This document shows, in pieces, positions 36,469-45,138 of a stretch of 62,318 nt of DNA; within the stretch, counting starts at the first letter, position 1; every line of letters starts with the position of its first letter. The stretch comes from Selenomonadaceae bacterium. GTDB lineage: Bacteria; Bacillota; Negativicutes; Selenomonadales; Selenomonadaceae. The position numbers and the translations under genes are program-made. The notes beneath the pieces are model-generated. The model was not told the origin of the DNA and made no database searches. It was given only the letters and a program-made list of their open reading frames with translations. The DNA lies in NCBI GenBank assembly GCA_017549815.1, contig JAFYNH010000027.1, positions 1-62,318 on the forward strand, written 5' to 3'.

Positions 36469-37125
36469 ATGAACGTAGAAATTTTACCGATAACGACGCG
36501 GATTTTGACGCCCAAAGATGATATTGTCGACGTGATAGAAAAATATACCCGCGATATAATAACGCCCGATGACGTGGTGACGGTTGCGGAAAGTGTCGTT
36601 GCAATTACTCAGGGGAATATTATTCGCCCCGACGAAATGAAAATTAGCAACCTTGCAAGATTATGTTGCCGCTTTATCCCCGACTACGGCTCTTTGGCGA
36701 CGCCGCACGGTATGCAAGCCCTTATGGAAAAGGAAGGCGAATGGCGCGTTGCATTTGCACTTGTCGGAGGCTTTCTGGGTAAGATTATCGGGATTCGCGG
36801 GCTGTTTTATAAATGGGGCGGGCGTCAAGCGGCTCTTATCGACGACGTAACGGGGACAATGCCGCCCTTTGATAAATGCGTCGTTTACGGCCCAGAAAAT
36901 CCCGAAAAAGTTTGTGCAGACCTCAAGGCGCGTTTGAATTGTTTCGGCGCAATGATTGCCGACGTTAATGACTTAAAACGCTCGCGAATTGTCGGAGCTA
37001 CGCCCGGTATGAACGCGCAACTTGCCTCTGACTTGCTGATTGATAATCCTTTCGGCAATGCCTCGCAAAAACGCCCCATTTGCGTTTTGAAAAATTTCCG
37101 TCAATATCAGGAAGGTAAATCATGA
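36469..37125 (+). CDS. CofE-like (F420-0:gamma-glutamyl ligase family) protein
   Basis: 218 residues. Resembles the coenzyme F420-0:L-glutamate ligase fold: VAESVVAITQGN near residue 45, GWRVAFALVGG-type GTP-binding region, LIDDVTGTMPPFDK and ADVNDL. In methanogens and actinobacteria CofE adds glutamate to F420; bacteria of this type are not known to make F420, so the substrate is probably different, perhaps another gamma-glutamyl acceptor. The stop overlaps the start of the GH84 gene by four bases (ATGA), implying joint function. Confidence 0.78.
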   Translation: MNVEILPITTRILTPKDDIVDVIEKYTRDIITPDDVVTVAESVVAITQGNIIRPDEMKISNLARLCCRFIPDYGSLATPHGMQALMEKEGEWRVAFALVGGFLGKIIGIRGLFYKWGGRQAALIDDVTGTMPPFDKCVVYGPENPEKVCADLKARLNCFGAMIADVNDLKRSRIVGATPGMNAQLASDLLIDNPFGNASQKRPICVLKNFRQYQEGKS

Positions 37126-38546
37126 AAAAACTTTTAAGGAGTGTGATTCTTTTGACACTGGCAACAATTTTAATTGGCAACACGGCTCAAGCAGTACCAA
37201 TTCCCTTGCGCGGAATTGTCGAAGGATTTTACGGAACCCCTTGGACTTTTGAAGACCGCGCAGATATTATCGATTTCTGCCGCCAAAATAATCTTAACTC
37301 CTATATCTACGCGCCAAAAGATGACCCTTACCACCGCGAACAATGGCGCAAACCTTATCCCGCCGATAAACTAGCTGAGATGAAGAATTTGGTTGCCGTC
37401 GCTAAAAAAAATAACGTCCGATTTATATTCGCCGTCTCGCCGGGGCTTGATTTAAATTATAAAGGCGATAAGGGCGAGGAAGATTTTCGGCTGATGATTA
37501 AAAAGCTCGACGCAATGTACGAAATTGGCGTTCGGGACTTCGCGATTTTTTTTGACGACATCAAGGACAAAAACGGTAAGGAACAAGCAATTTTTCTTAA
37601 TCGTGTTCAGAAAAATCTGCGCGGGCGATACAAGGACGTTGCGCCGCTTATCATGGTTCCGACAGAATATTTTTATTTCGACATGGTTAAGGGTGACAAG
37701 CTCAAGCCCTATACAAAAGATTTGGCTGAAAATCTCGACCCGCGAATCGTCGTTCTGTACACGGGACGCGGCGTTGTCTGCGACGGCATAACCGACAAGG
37801 AATTGGCTGAAGTCAATAAAATTTTCGGGCGTGAAGTTGGTATCTGGTGGAACTATCCCGTCAACGACTACAAACTTACGCCCGACGGTAACCGCAATGT
37901 CAAGTTGGCTCTCGGCGCGATTGAAAAACTTCCGACCGCAAAGATGACGGCGATTTTCTTCAATCCTATGGGACAAGTGCAACTGTCGAAACTTTCTATT
38001 GCGACGGGCGCGATTTACGCTAACAACCCTGCCACTTACGACGACAGTAAAGCTTGGGATAAAGTTTTGAATGAACAATTCGGCTCGCTCGCTCCTTATA
38101 TGAAAATTTTTGCTGAACACTCGCGGCATATGGAAAATTCTTGGGCTAAGGTCGGAGCACCCGACGCGATTGAATTTGAAACGACTGCCTCAAATTTGCT
38201 CTACGATTTTGGTAAGAAAAGTTTCGTAGACTTCGCGCCGCTCGAAAGAAAAATTAACGAAATGGATCGCGCCGCCGACATCTTGTTAAAAAGATTGCCG
38301 CAAAAATATTTAGCTGAGTGCAAACCGCAACTCGAACAGTTCAAACGAATTGCCAACGCTGATAGAGTGGCGATTGAATGCCTCAAGGCTGGACAGCTCG
38401 ACCCAAAATTAGAAATTTTACGCGAAGAAATTACCGCCAATGAAAAACAAGCCATCCTTTCGGAGGCGGCGGCTCGCAAATTTATCGACGACGTTATTAA
38501 AATGTTTGACGACCAAAATCAATCTAAACGTAAGAAGAAAAAATAA
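37122..38546 (+). CDS. Secreted GH84 beta-N-acetylglucosaminidase
   Basis: 474 residues with a signal peptide (hydrophobic 6-20, cleavage near AQA). The GH84 catalytic barrel starts PLRGIVEGFYGTPWT and contains the adjacent catalytic aspartates in FAIFFDDI, plus IWWNYPVND. Family members remove terminal beta-GlcNAc (hyaluronidase/NagJ/O-GlcNAcase type). The ending is a helical region with a basic tail KRKKKK. Exported, so it likely acts on peptidoglycan fragments, mucin or host glycans. Overlaps the CofE-like gene by four bases. Confidence 0.92.
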   Translation: MKKLLRSVILLTLATILIGNTAQAVPIPLRGIVEGFYGTPWTFEDRADIIDFCRQNNLNSYIYAPKDDPYHREQWRKPYPADKLAEMKNLVAVAKKNNVRFIFAVSPGLDLNYKGDKGEEDFRLMIKKLDAMYEIGVRDFAIFFDDIKDKNGKEQAIFLNRVQKNLRGRYKDVAPLIMVPTEYFYFDMVKGDKLKPYTKDLAENLDPRIVVLYTGRGVVCDGITDKELAEVNKIFGREVGIWWNYPVNDYKLTPDGNRNVKLALGAIEKLPTAKMTAIFFNPMGQVQLSKLSIATGAIYANNPATYDDSKAWDKVLNEQFGSLAPYMKIFAEHSRHMENSWAKVGAPDAIEFETTASNLLYDFGKKSFVDFAPLERKINEMDRAADILLKRLPQKYLAECKPQLEQFKRIANADRVAIECLKAGQLDPKLEILREEITANEKQAILSEAAARKFIDDVIKMFDDQNQSKRKKKK

Positions 38547-38567
38547 AAATTTAAGGGGGAATTTTAC

Positions 38568-39137
38568 ATGAAGATTGGCGTTTTATCTGATTCTCATGGC
38601 TATGTTAATCGTGTTGCGCTTGCTATGGAGAAATTTTTTTCGGACGTGGAAGTAATTCTTCATGCGGGCGACGTGCTTTATCACGGACCGAACAATCCGA
38701 ATTACAAAGGCGACGATTACAATCCCAAAGCGTTGGCAAATTTGATTAACGACTCTAAAATACCGTTTGTTCCGGCTCGCGGCAACGGTGATTCGGAAGT
38801 TGACCAGCTTGTTTTGAAAGTGCCTGTTTTGTCGGAGTATGCTCACGTCTTCGCGAATGGCAAGCGCATTGTCGTTAATCACGGGCACAAGTTGCCGACC
38901 GACGCCGATAAAGATAAGATTGCGGCTCAATTCCGCGCAGATATTTTTATCACGGGTCATATTCATACGACGATTCTTGAAAAGCGCGGCGATACAATTT
39001 TCCTTAATCCCGGAACCATCTCGCCGTATCTCAGTAATCGCGCTGATAAGAAAACAAGCGTCGCCGTCATTGACGAAGAGAAAATTCAAATCTTCGATCT
39101 TGATTCAGGCGAAGTCCTTATGAGCTTAAATTTCTGA
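38568..39137 (+). CDS. yfcE: YfcE/MJ0936-type metallophosphodiesterase
   Basis: 189 residues. All metal-binding motifs of the calcineurin-like fold are present: GVLSDSHG, HAGDVLYHG, ARGNGD, VNHGH and TGHIHTT, then LNPGTISPY. Cytoplasmic phosphodiesterase of uncertain natural substrate. AAGGGGG precedes the ATG. It lies 21 bp after the GH84 gene and ends the transcript at a bidirectional terminator. Confidence 0.92.
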   Translation: MKIGVLSDSHGYVNRVALAMEKFFSDVEVILHAGDVLYHGPNNPNYKGDDYNPKALANLINDSKIPFVPARGNGDSEVDQLVLKVPVLSEYAHVFANGKRIVVNHGHKLPTDADKDKIAAQFRADIFITGHIHTTILEKRGDTIFLNPGTISPYLSNRADKKTSVAVIDEEKIQIFDLDSGEVLMSLNF

Positions 39138-39152
39138 ACATAAAACTTTGCA

Positions 39153-39190
39153 TAAAAAATCTCCGCCGATTGTGACGGAGATATTTTTTT
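39153..39190. terminator. Bidirectional terminator
   Basis: Stem ATCTCCG / CGGAGAT with an A-run before and T-run after, between convergent yfcE and the RTX-like gene. Confidence 0.82.
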
Positions 39191-39200
39191 CCGCGCAGAT

Positions 39201-42200
39201 TTATTTCTTAGCATAGGCAATCAAATTATTTCCTTTATCTAGCGTCGTCGGAGTGTTTATGAAGGAATAATCCGCCGCTACATTGCTTTTAACGATTGAG
39301 CTAAGCTGATTATCTGTGGAAAAGTCGTCATCATCAGCTAAGAACCACGACGACGGATCTTCTACTCTTAAAGGTTTGCCTTTCTCGTCAATAAAAGTAA
39401 TAGTTTTATTCGCGGCGTTTGCTAGCCTAATTTTCCCTGACGTGCCGACAAATTTTATGACGACATCTCCATTTTCAACTTTAGAATTGCCGCTACTAAA
39501 GTCGACACCAATTAGCTGAATTTTATCTTCGTCATTGTAATCAACTATGTAATCTTCGCCGTCGCCATTATTGTAAACAAAAACATCTGTACCGTCATTG
39601 CCGTAATATGTATCATCGCCCGCGCCGCCTATTAAAGTCATGTTGCCCTTGCCACAAAGTATTTCGTTTGCTTTGTCATTGCCCGTTATCTTAAGATTTT
39701 TTCTGACATCGAAAGCATCAATTTTAAAAATGGCGTTGCCGACTTCTTTATTGCCAAATTCCGTAACGTCGAAGGTATCTTTCCAATACTCGACGGAAAG
39801 TTTAGCATTCGTACCGTCTTTATCTTTGCTTATGGAAAAAGTTTTATTGCCGTTCAGACAGCCATATTCAATGTTATTTTCAATGTATGTTATGCGCGTT
39901 TCATTTGCATCTTTTACGGTGATTTTCCCGTCGCCGACTTTCATAATGACATCTTCGCGGTCAGTCCAAATGCTACTGACGACGCCTTTAGCAATTTTTA
40001 TCGTGTCGTTCGCGCTATAATTTGTGATAACGTCGTTGCCGTCGCCGCTGTAGTAAGTGAAAACGTCCGCTCCTTTGCCGCCGACAAGTGTATCACTGAT
40101 TTTGCCCTTGCCTCCGTCGATGATACTGCCAGCCTTGCTTGCGATAATTTTATTTGCCTTATCGTTGCCTTTAATTTTGAACTTATCGCCGCTTTTATTT
40201 ACGGCAGAAGCGTCTATCGTCTCAATCACGCTACCATTTGGGGCATCGTCTTCAACATAGAATTTTTCTTCGGAGTAGGAGCTTGAAAGAGTAATGCCCG
40301 CGCCTTTAATCGTGTAAGGTTCAGAACTCGTCGGGACTGTCGAATAAGTTTTTGTACCGTTCGCATCGGAATAGCTAAAAGTTTTATCAGCCGCGCCTTT
40401 AACAGTAATTTTGCCCTTGCCAACTGTAAATATAACGTCATTGCCGCTTGTCGAAGTCGCCGCCTTGCCTTTTGCTATCTTAAGCGTATCATTTTCATCA
40501 AATCCGTAAAGAATATCGGAGCCGTCACCCGAATCATATATAATAACATTATTTTTAGCAGCAGAACTTAGGCTAATGACATCATTACCCTTGCCGCCGT
40601 TTATTGTCGTATTACTGCCCGCGATTTTTACGGTATCATTATTCGTTCCGACAACTATTGAAAGATTGGAACCTTTGCTGGTTATGGCGTCCTTATTCGC
40701 GCCGCCTTTTACCGTTTTATTTGAAACCGAAGTGACAAATTGATAGCCGTTGCCGTTATTGTTAAGCGTGACATTTTTAGACGCGCCGATAATCGAATTC
40801 GGAACGGTGATGACTTTATTTTTAATCTTTATACCGTTCTTAGAAGTGACGCCGTTGATAGTAGCAATGGTCGAGGCGGTTTTTGCTTTGGAATAAGTAA
40901 TTGACTTGCCGTCGCTTGAAGTGGAATAGCCCGCGCTTGTCGACGCCGCTTTATAAGTCGCGGCATTATTTTTGTAAGACCAACTTGCCGAAGTTGCTTG
41001 TGGAGTCGCAACGCCATTGGCAATTTTCAAAGTATAGCCGTCGCTGATTGTAACGGTTTTTTTATTTAGCGAACTCGCGCCGACCGTCACAGTTTTTCCG
41101 CTTAACGAAAGACCGCTTGCCGATTTAACGCCTTTAACCGTCACTAAAGTTTTGCTCGTCGCTTTATTGAAGGAAATGGATTTCTTATCGCCCGCGAGTG
41201 AATAATAAGCCGTGTTTGTTTGATTATAAGTGGCGGTTGAATTGACATAGCTCCAATCCTTTGAAGTTTTTGAAGTTTTATCAACGTCGTTGGCAAGTGC
41301 AAGGTTATAATCGCCGCTGACAGTTACTTTGCTCGCGTTTAGGGCAGATTTTGCAACGGTTATAACTTTGCCATTAACGGACAGCTCGCTTGTAGATTTA
41401 ACACCGCTGACTGTGACCAAAGTTTTGCTTGATGTTCCGAAAGTCGCCGTTGTGCCGCTTATTGTCCATTTATTAGTTTCTGTGGAAGGTGTGGAAGTTT
41501 TTGTGCCCTTGATATTAACTTTAGACAAACTCGCCGCTCCGATTAATGAAATTTTTCCGTTATCAACATTGACAATAATATCGTCGCCGCTTTTAGCTGT
41601 AGAGTAGGAGCCGCCACTGATTAAAAGCGTGTCATAGCCGTCAAAGCAGTAAATTGTATCGTTTCCGTCGCCTGAGTTGTAAATAATGACATTACCATAA
41701 ATCCGAGAGCCTAAATTGATTAAATCATTACCTGCGCCAGTGTTTATTGTGCAAATCCCGCCATAATTGTTATAAACTTCATCATTACCTGCGCCCGTGT
41801 TGATTGTGCAATAGTATCGATAGTTATAAACGGAATCATTACCTTCGCCCGTGTTGATTGTGCAATAGTCTCCATAATTCTCAACAGAATCATTGCCATC
41901 GCCGGTGTTGATTGAAGTTAATGAAGCATATAATTCGTTAAAAACGGAATCATTACCTGCGCCAGTTTTGATTGTACTATAGCGACTCTTATAGTTATAA
42001 ACGGAATCATTACCTGCGCCAGTGTTGATTGTACAATCGTCGCCCCAACTATAAACGTAATCATCGCCGTTTCCTGTGCTAATCGTAACCTTGAATCCTT
42101 TATTATGGATAGAATCAGCCTCGCTCGTGCCAGTGATAAGAGTTTCGGGCGTCGTGTTAGTAATAATTTTTGAATTTGTACTTTTCGTACCCTTGATATT

Positions 42201-42743
42201 GACAGCTGACAAGCTCGACGCGCCAATTAATGAAATTTTTCCGTCATCAACAGTTACAATAACATCGGAGCCGCTTTTAGTCGTCGAATACTCGCCGCCG
42301 CTTATTGAAAGCGTGTCATCGCCGTCAAAGCCGTAAATTGTATCGTTTCCGTCTCCTGACTTGTAAATTATCACATTGTCTTCCGAGTCGTAATCATCTA
42401 CAGAACTTAAACTGATTAAATCATTACCGTCGCCCGTGTTGATTGTGCACCTGTCTGCGTCATCTCCATAGTAAGAATCATTACCTGCGCCAGTGTTTAT
42501 TGTGCACCAGTCGCCATCATCGTTATAAACGGAATCATTACCTGCACCCGTGTTGATTGAAACGTATTCTGCACTGTAAATGTCGTTATCATCATCGTTA
42601 TAATAGTAATTACGGATGTTATAAACAGTATCATCGCCGTTTCCGGTGCTAATCGTGACGTTGCCGCCATAATTTTCGACATAATCAGCCGCGCTCGTGC
42701 CAGTGATAAGAGTTTCGTGCGTCGTGTTCTCAAAATTAGCCAT
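39201..42743 (-). CDS. Large RTX-like calcium-binding repeat protein
   Basis: 1180 residues, no N-terminal signal peptide. The first 400 residues are two copies of a block opening with ETLITGTSEAD, followed by RTX-like units of the type INTGAGNDSVYN and closing with GDGNDTIYGFDGDDTL. Residues about 415-640 hold three copies of a WSYxNxxATY / TLVTVKGVKS unit. The C-terminal 500 residues again alternate GGKGND..YDSGDGSDILYGF units and end in an acidic DDDDFST segment and hydrophobic tail, fitting a type I secretion signal. Likely a surface or secreted calcium-binding protein; no type I exporter is in the window. GGAGG precedes the ATG by seven bases. Confidence 0.85.
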   Translation of the reverse strand: MANFENTTHETLITGTSAADYVENYGGNVTISTGNGDDTVYNIRNYYYNDDDNDIYSAEYVSINTGAGNDSVYNDDGDWCTINTGAGNDSYYGDDADRCTINTGDGNDLISLSSVDDYDSEDNVIIYKSGDGNDTIYGFDGDDTLSISGGEYSTTKSGSDVIVTVDDGKISLIGASSLSAVNIKGTKSTNSKIITNTTPETLITGTSEADSIHNKGFKVTISTGNGDDYVYSWGDDCTINTGAGNDSVYNYKSRYSTIKTGAGNDSVFNELYASLTSINTGDGNDSVENYGDYCTINTGEGNDSVYNYRYYCTINTGAGNDEVYNNYGGICTINTGAGNDLINLGSRIYGNVIIYNSGDGNDTIYCFDGYDTLLISGGSYSTAKSGDDIIVNVDNGKISLIGAASLSKVNIKGTKTSTPSTETNKWTISGTTATFGTSSKTLVTVSGVKSTSELSVNGKVITVAKSALNASKVTVSGDYNLALANDVDKTSKTSKDWSYVNSTATYNQTNTAYYSLAGDKKSISFNKATSKTLVTVKGVKSASGLSLSGKTVTVGASSLNKKTVTISDGYTLKIANGVATPQATSASWSYKNNAATYKAASTSAGYSTSSDGKSITYSKAKTASTIATINGVTSKNGIKIKNKVITVPNSIIGASKNVTLNNNGNGYQFVTSVSNKTVKGGANKDAITSKGSNLSIVVGTNNDTVKIAGSNTTINGGKGNDVISLSSAAKNNVIIYDSGDGSDILYGFDENDTLKIAKGKAATSTSGNDVIFTVGKGKITVKGAADKTFSYSDANGTKTYSTVPTSSEPYTIKGAGITLSSSYSEEKFYVEDDAPNGSVIETIDASAVNKSGDKFKIKGNDKANKIIASKAGSIIDGGKGKISDTLVGGKGADVFTYYSGDGNDVITNYSANDTIKIAKGVVSSIWTDREDVIMKVGDGKITVKDANETRITYIENNIEYGCLNGNKTFSISKDKDGTNAKLSVEYWKDTFDVTEFGNKEVGNAIFKIDAFDVRKNLKITGNDKANEILCGKGNMTLIGGAGDDTYYGNDGTDVFVYNNGDGEDYIVDYNDEDKIQLIGVDFSSGNSKVENGDVVIKFVGTSGKIRLANAANKTITFIDEKGKPLRVEDPSSWFLADDDDFSTDNQLSSIVKSNVAADYSFINTPTTLDKGNNLIAYAKK

Positions 42744-42844
42744 AAGACCGCCTCCAAACTAAAAACAAACTTTTTTCGACAAAATTTTTATTAATCACAC
42801 CTCATTAAAGCTTAAAAACGAGTTTGAATGTAACTTTAAAGGAA

Positions 42845-42872
42845 ATTATATCACTAAAAGACATTTTAGCAA
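42845..42872 (-). promoter_or_regulatory. Promoter of the RTX-like gene
   Basis: Minus strand TTGCTA (42872-42867), a 16-base spacer, perfect TATAAT (42850-42845); leaves a leader of about 95 bases before the ATG at 42743. Confidence 0.65.
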
Positions 42873-43213
42873 GTTTTTAGTGTAAAAATTTTTTAGAGAT
42901 GATTTCGGAGCCTTGAAATGATTTTAAAAGTGATTTTAGAGCTGTGAAGATGATTTTGGAGTGTTGAAAGAGAATTTAAGAGTTAATTTGGAAGGTCAAA
43001 ATACTGATTCTACATTGGTATAATTTATATTTTGGAAGAATGGCGTAGCAATGCGGGTTTTAATGGGCAAAAAAAAAGACCCCGTGATTTTGTGGGGCGA
43101 GTTGACGTTTCAGAATGCAAAGTCCGCTATATAGGATTTTGTACCTGTGATAAGAGAAATGCAAAAGAGAATCGCAAAAATCTTTAAGGCAACCTCGAAG
43201 TTAAAATCACTCC
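42873..43213. other. Intergenic stretch between the RTX-like gene and tRNA-Pro
   Basis: No gene recognised. It holds loose repeats of a GATTTTxGAG type (42895-43005) and one weak terminator-like hairpin (separate entry). A 26-codon frame MQKRIAKIFKAT.. at 43159-43239 has no good ribosome site and overlaps the tRNA promoter. Confidence 0.5.
43069..43098 (-). terminator. Terminator-like hairpin without an obvious gene
   Basis: Minus strand GCCCC, ten-base loop, GGGG, then TC and nine T. No recognised minus-strand gene lies upstream of it (43098-43250), so it may end a small RNA or read-through from the tRNA side. Confidence 0.4.
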
Positions 43214-43242
43214 TTGACAGGTCGGCAACTATTGTGTAAAAT
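43214..43242 (+). promoter_or_regulatory. Promoter of tRNA-Pro
   Basis: Perfect TTGACA, 17-base spacer, TAAAAT; the predicted start is two or three bases before the mature tRNA 5' end. Confidence 0.82.
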
Positions 43243-43251
43243 TTTTAGCGT

Positions 43252-43328
<77 letters not shown>

Positions 43329-43355
43329 AAATTGAATATAAATATTTGAAATAAA

Positions 43356-43380
43356 AAGCCCCGATTCGCGTCGGGGCTTA
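43356..43380. terminator. Terminator between tRNA-Pro and the DraG-like gene
   Basis: Perfect stem AAGCCCCGA / TCGGGGCTT, loop TTCGCG; T-run on the minus strand and a weaker one on the plus strand. Confidence 0.78.
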
Positions 43381-43386
43381 AAGTTT

Positions 43387-44328
43387 TTACAGTACAGCGG
43401 CGAAGTCTTCAGAAAGTTTTTCGAGATAATCACGCCGCTTTAAAGTTGCAAGCCATTCGGCGGGAATAGATTCGGCTCCGTAATAAATTCCTGCCAAGCC
43501 GCCCGCAACCGCTCCGACCGTATCAGTATCTTCGCCCAAATTTACAGCCTTAATAGCGAGCAATCTATAGCTGTTACTATTAAGCAAGCACCAAAGAGCC
43601 GCCTCCAACGTGTCGACGACGTAGCCGGAAGCGGATATTTTTTCTTCGGGAATAGCGGCAAAATTTTCGTCGCAGAGCCGAGAAAAATTTTCAAAAGCCG
43701 AGTCCGCGCCATAAAACTTTTTCGCCTCAATCATGCCGAGCGCGAAAGCCTCCGAAATATTTTTCCCATTCAAAATCTGCGCGGTTATCAATGAATAAAT
43801 TCCGCAAGCCATTTTGCTGATAATGTGCCCGTGAGTCAGCGCGGAAAATTCGTGAATAACTTTCAGCTCGTCCTCGCCGATTTTTCCACGCTTGCCGAAA
43901 AGATAAAGCGTCGCAGGTAAAATTCTCATCAAAGAGCCATTGCCGTTGGAATTTTTCTCGGTCGCCCCGCATTTTACAGGCGATAAAAGTTTACGCGAAA
44001 ACCTCACGATAGCCGAACGAGTCGTATTGCCAACGTCAAAGCGTTCACCCGTCGCCGTGAAAGCTCCGCGATCGTACCACTTCCAAAAATTTCCCATTAT
44101 GTCGCGATAGTCAATTTCCTTGCAACGGATAATGCTGTCCATTGCCGCAATCGTCAAGCTGGTATCGTCCGACCACGTGCCCGCAGGTTGATTCCACGAA
44201 CCATAACTGCGCATGTTCATAACAGGGTCGTTCTTCAAAATATAACGCGATTCAAACTCGACAGGCACTCCCAATGCGTCGCCCGTCGCTAAGCCCAAAA
44301 GCATTCCCTTTATAACTTTCGCGTCCAA
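43387..44328 (-). CDS. ADP-ribosylglycohydrolase (DraG family)
   Basis: 313 residues. Metal-binding motifs of the family are intact: GDALGVPVEFE, TWSDDTSLTIAAMD (Asp pair), NGSLMRILP and LGEDTDTVGAVAGGLAG (Asp pair near the C-terminus). Removes ADP-ribose from proteins or small molecules in the cytoplasm. No ADP-ribosyltransferase (DraT) is adjacent. Start is TTG 44328 after AGGGCGTGA, 30 bp downstream of the dapB stop. Confidence 0.9.
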   Translation of the reverse strand: MDAKVIKGMLLGLATGDALGVPVEFESRYILKNDPVMNMRSYGSWNQPAGTWSDDTSLTIAAMDSIIRCKEIDYRDIMGNFWKWYDRGAFTATGERFDVGNTTRSAIVRFSRKLLSPVKCGATEKNSNGNGSLMRILPATLYLFGKRGKIGEDELKVIHEFSALTHGHIISKMACGIYSLITAQILNGKNISEAFALGMIEAKKFYGADSAFENFSRLCDENFAAIPEEKISASGYVVDTLEAALWCLLNSNSYRLLAIKAVNLGEDTDTVGAVAGGLAGIYYGAESIPAEWLATLKRRDYLEKLSEDFAAVL

Positions 44329-44361
44329 ATAATCACGCCCTTTTTTGAGAAAAATTTTTTA

Positions 44362-45126
44362 TCAGTCTAAAATTTTATCCAGTCCGACTGTCAAGCCGCG
44401 CAGGTTCCGAACTTTCTTGCAAGCCAACACGACGCCCGGCATAAATGAATCTCTGCCCGTCGAATCGTGTCTAATCGTCAAAGTTTGTCCAAGTCCGCCG
44501 AAAATAACTTCTTGATGAGCAACGTAACCGGGCAATCTCACGCTATGAATTCTTATTCCGTCATAATCCGCGCCGCGAACGTTAGAAAGTCTTTCAACTT
44601 CGTCGGGGTGTCCTTGTTTATGAGAAGGACGAACTTCGGCAATCATTTTCGCCGTTAATTCTGCAGTCCCTGAAGGCGCGTCTAATTTCTTGTCGTGATG
44701 AAGTTCAATAATCTCAACGTCGGGCATGTACTTTGCAATCTTCTGCGCGGTCAACATCATTAAAACCGCTCCCAATGCGAAATTCGGCGCGATAAAGGCG
44801 GGCGTGTTATTTTTTTCGGCAAGCTCGCGGATTTTTTCCTTAGCCTCGTCGCTTAAACCTGTCGTCCCGACTACCGGCGAAACTTTATTCTCAAGAGCCG
44901 TCATCACATTATCAAAGACGACGTTCGGGCGCGTAAAGTCAACCATAACTTCGGGCGAATATTTCTTCAACGCGGCGTCAAGGTTCGTTTCGACTTTAAC
45001 GCCTTCGACTTCGCCCTCGTAAGCGTCAACAGCTCCGACCAATTCCAATTCCGAATCAGCCTTAACCGCATTAACGACCGTGCACCCCATTCTGCCGAGT
45101 GCGCCATTTACCAAAACTTTTATCAC
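44362..45126 (-). CDS. dapB: 4-hydroxy-tetrahydrodipicolinate reductase
   Basis: 254 residues. VNGALGRMGCTVV (NAD(P)-binding), VDFTRP, GTTGLSDE, APNFALGAVLMM and the catalytic ELHHDKKLDAPSGTA are all present. Makes tetrahydrodipicolinate for lysine and meso-diaminopimelate. Start is GTG 45126, seven bases after GGGGG. dapA is not next to it. Confidence 0.97.
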   Translation of the reverse strand: MIKVLVNGALGRMGCTVVNAVKADSELELVGAVDAYEGEVEGVKVETNLDAALKKYSPEVMVDFTRPNVVFDNVMTALENKVSPVVGTTGLSDEAKEKIRELAEKNNTPAFIAPNFALGAVLMMLTAQKIAKYMPDVEIIELHHDKKLDAPSGTAELTAKMIAEVRPSHKQGHPDEVERLSNVRGADYDGIRIHSVRLPGYVAHQEVIFGGLGQTLTIRHDSTGRDSFMPGVVLACKKVRNLRGLTVGLDKILD

Positions 45127-45138
45127 ATTAAATCCCCC

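Noticed and set aside
37452..38129. 225-codon minus-strand frame in the GH84 gene
   Set aside because: Antisense shadow; the plus strand encodes a clear GH84 enzyme with signal peptide.
41720..42660. CRISPR-like regular repeats
   Set aside because: They are the degenerate tandem repeats encoding the RTX-like protein; no conserved repeat with unique spacers.
43159..43239. 26-codon basic amphipathic peptide frame before tRNA-Pro
   Set aside because: No good ribosome site and it overlaps the tRNA promoter.
43066..43250. Possible type I toxin-antitoxin unit (hydrophobic frame FEVALKIFAILFCISLITG on the minus strand)
   Set aside because: No start codon in the right frame and no promoter seen.
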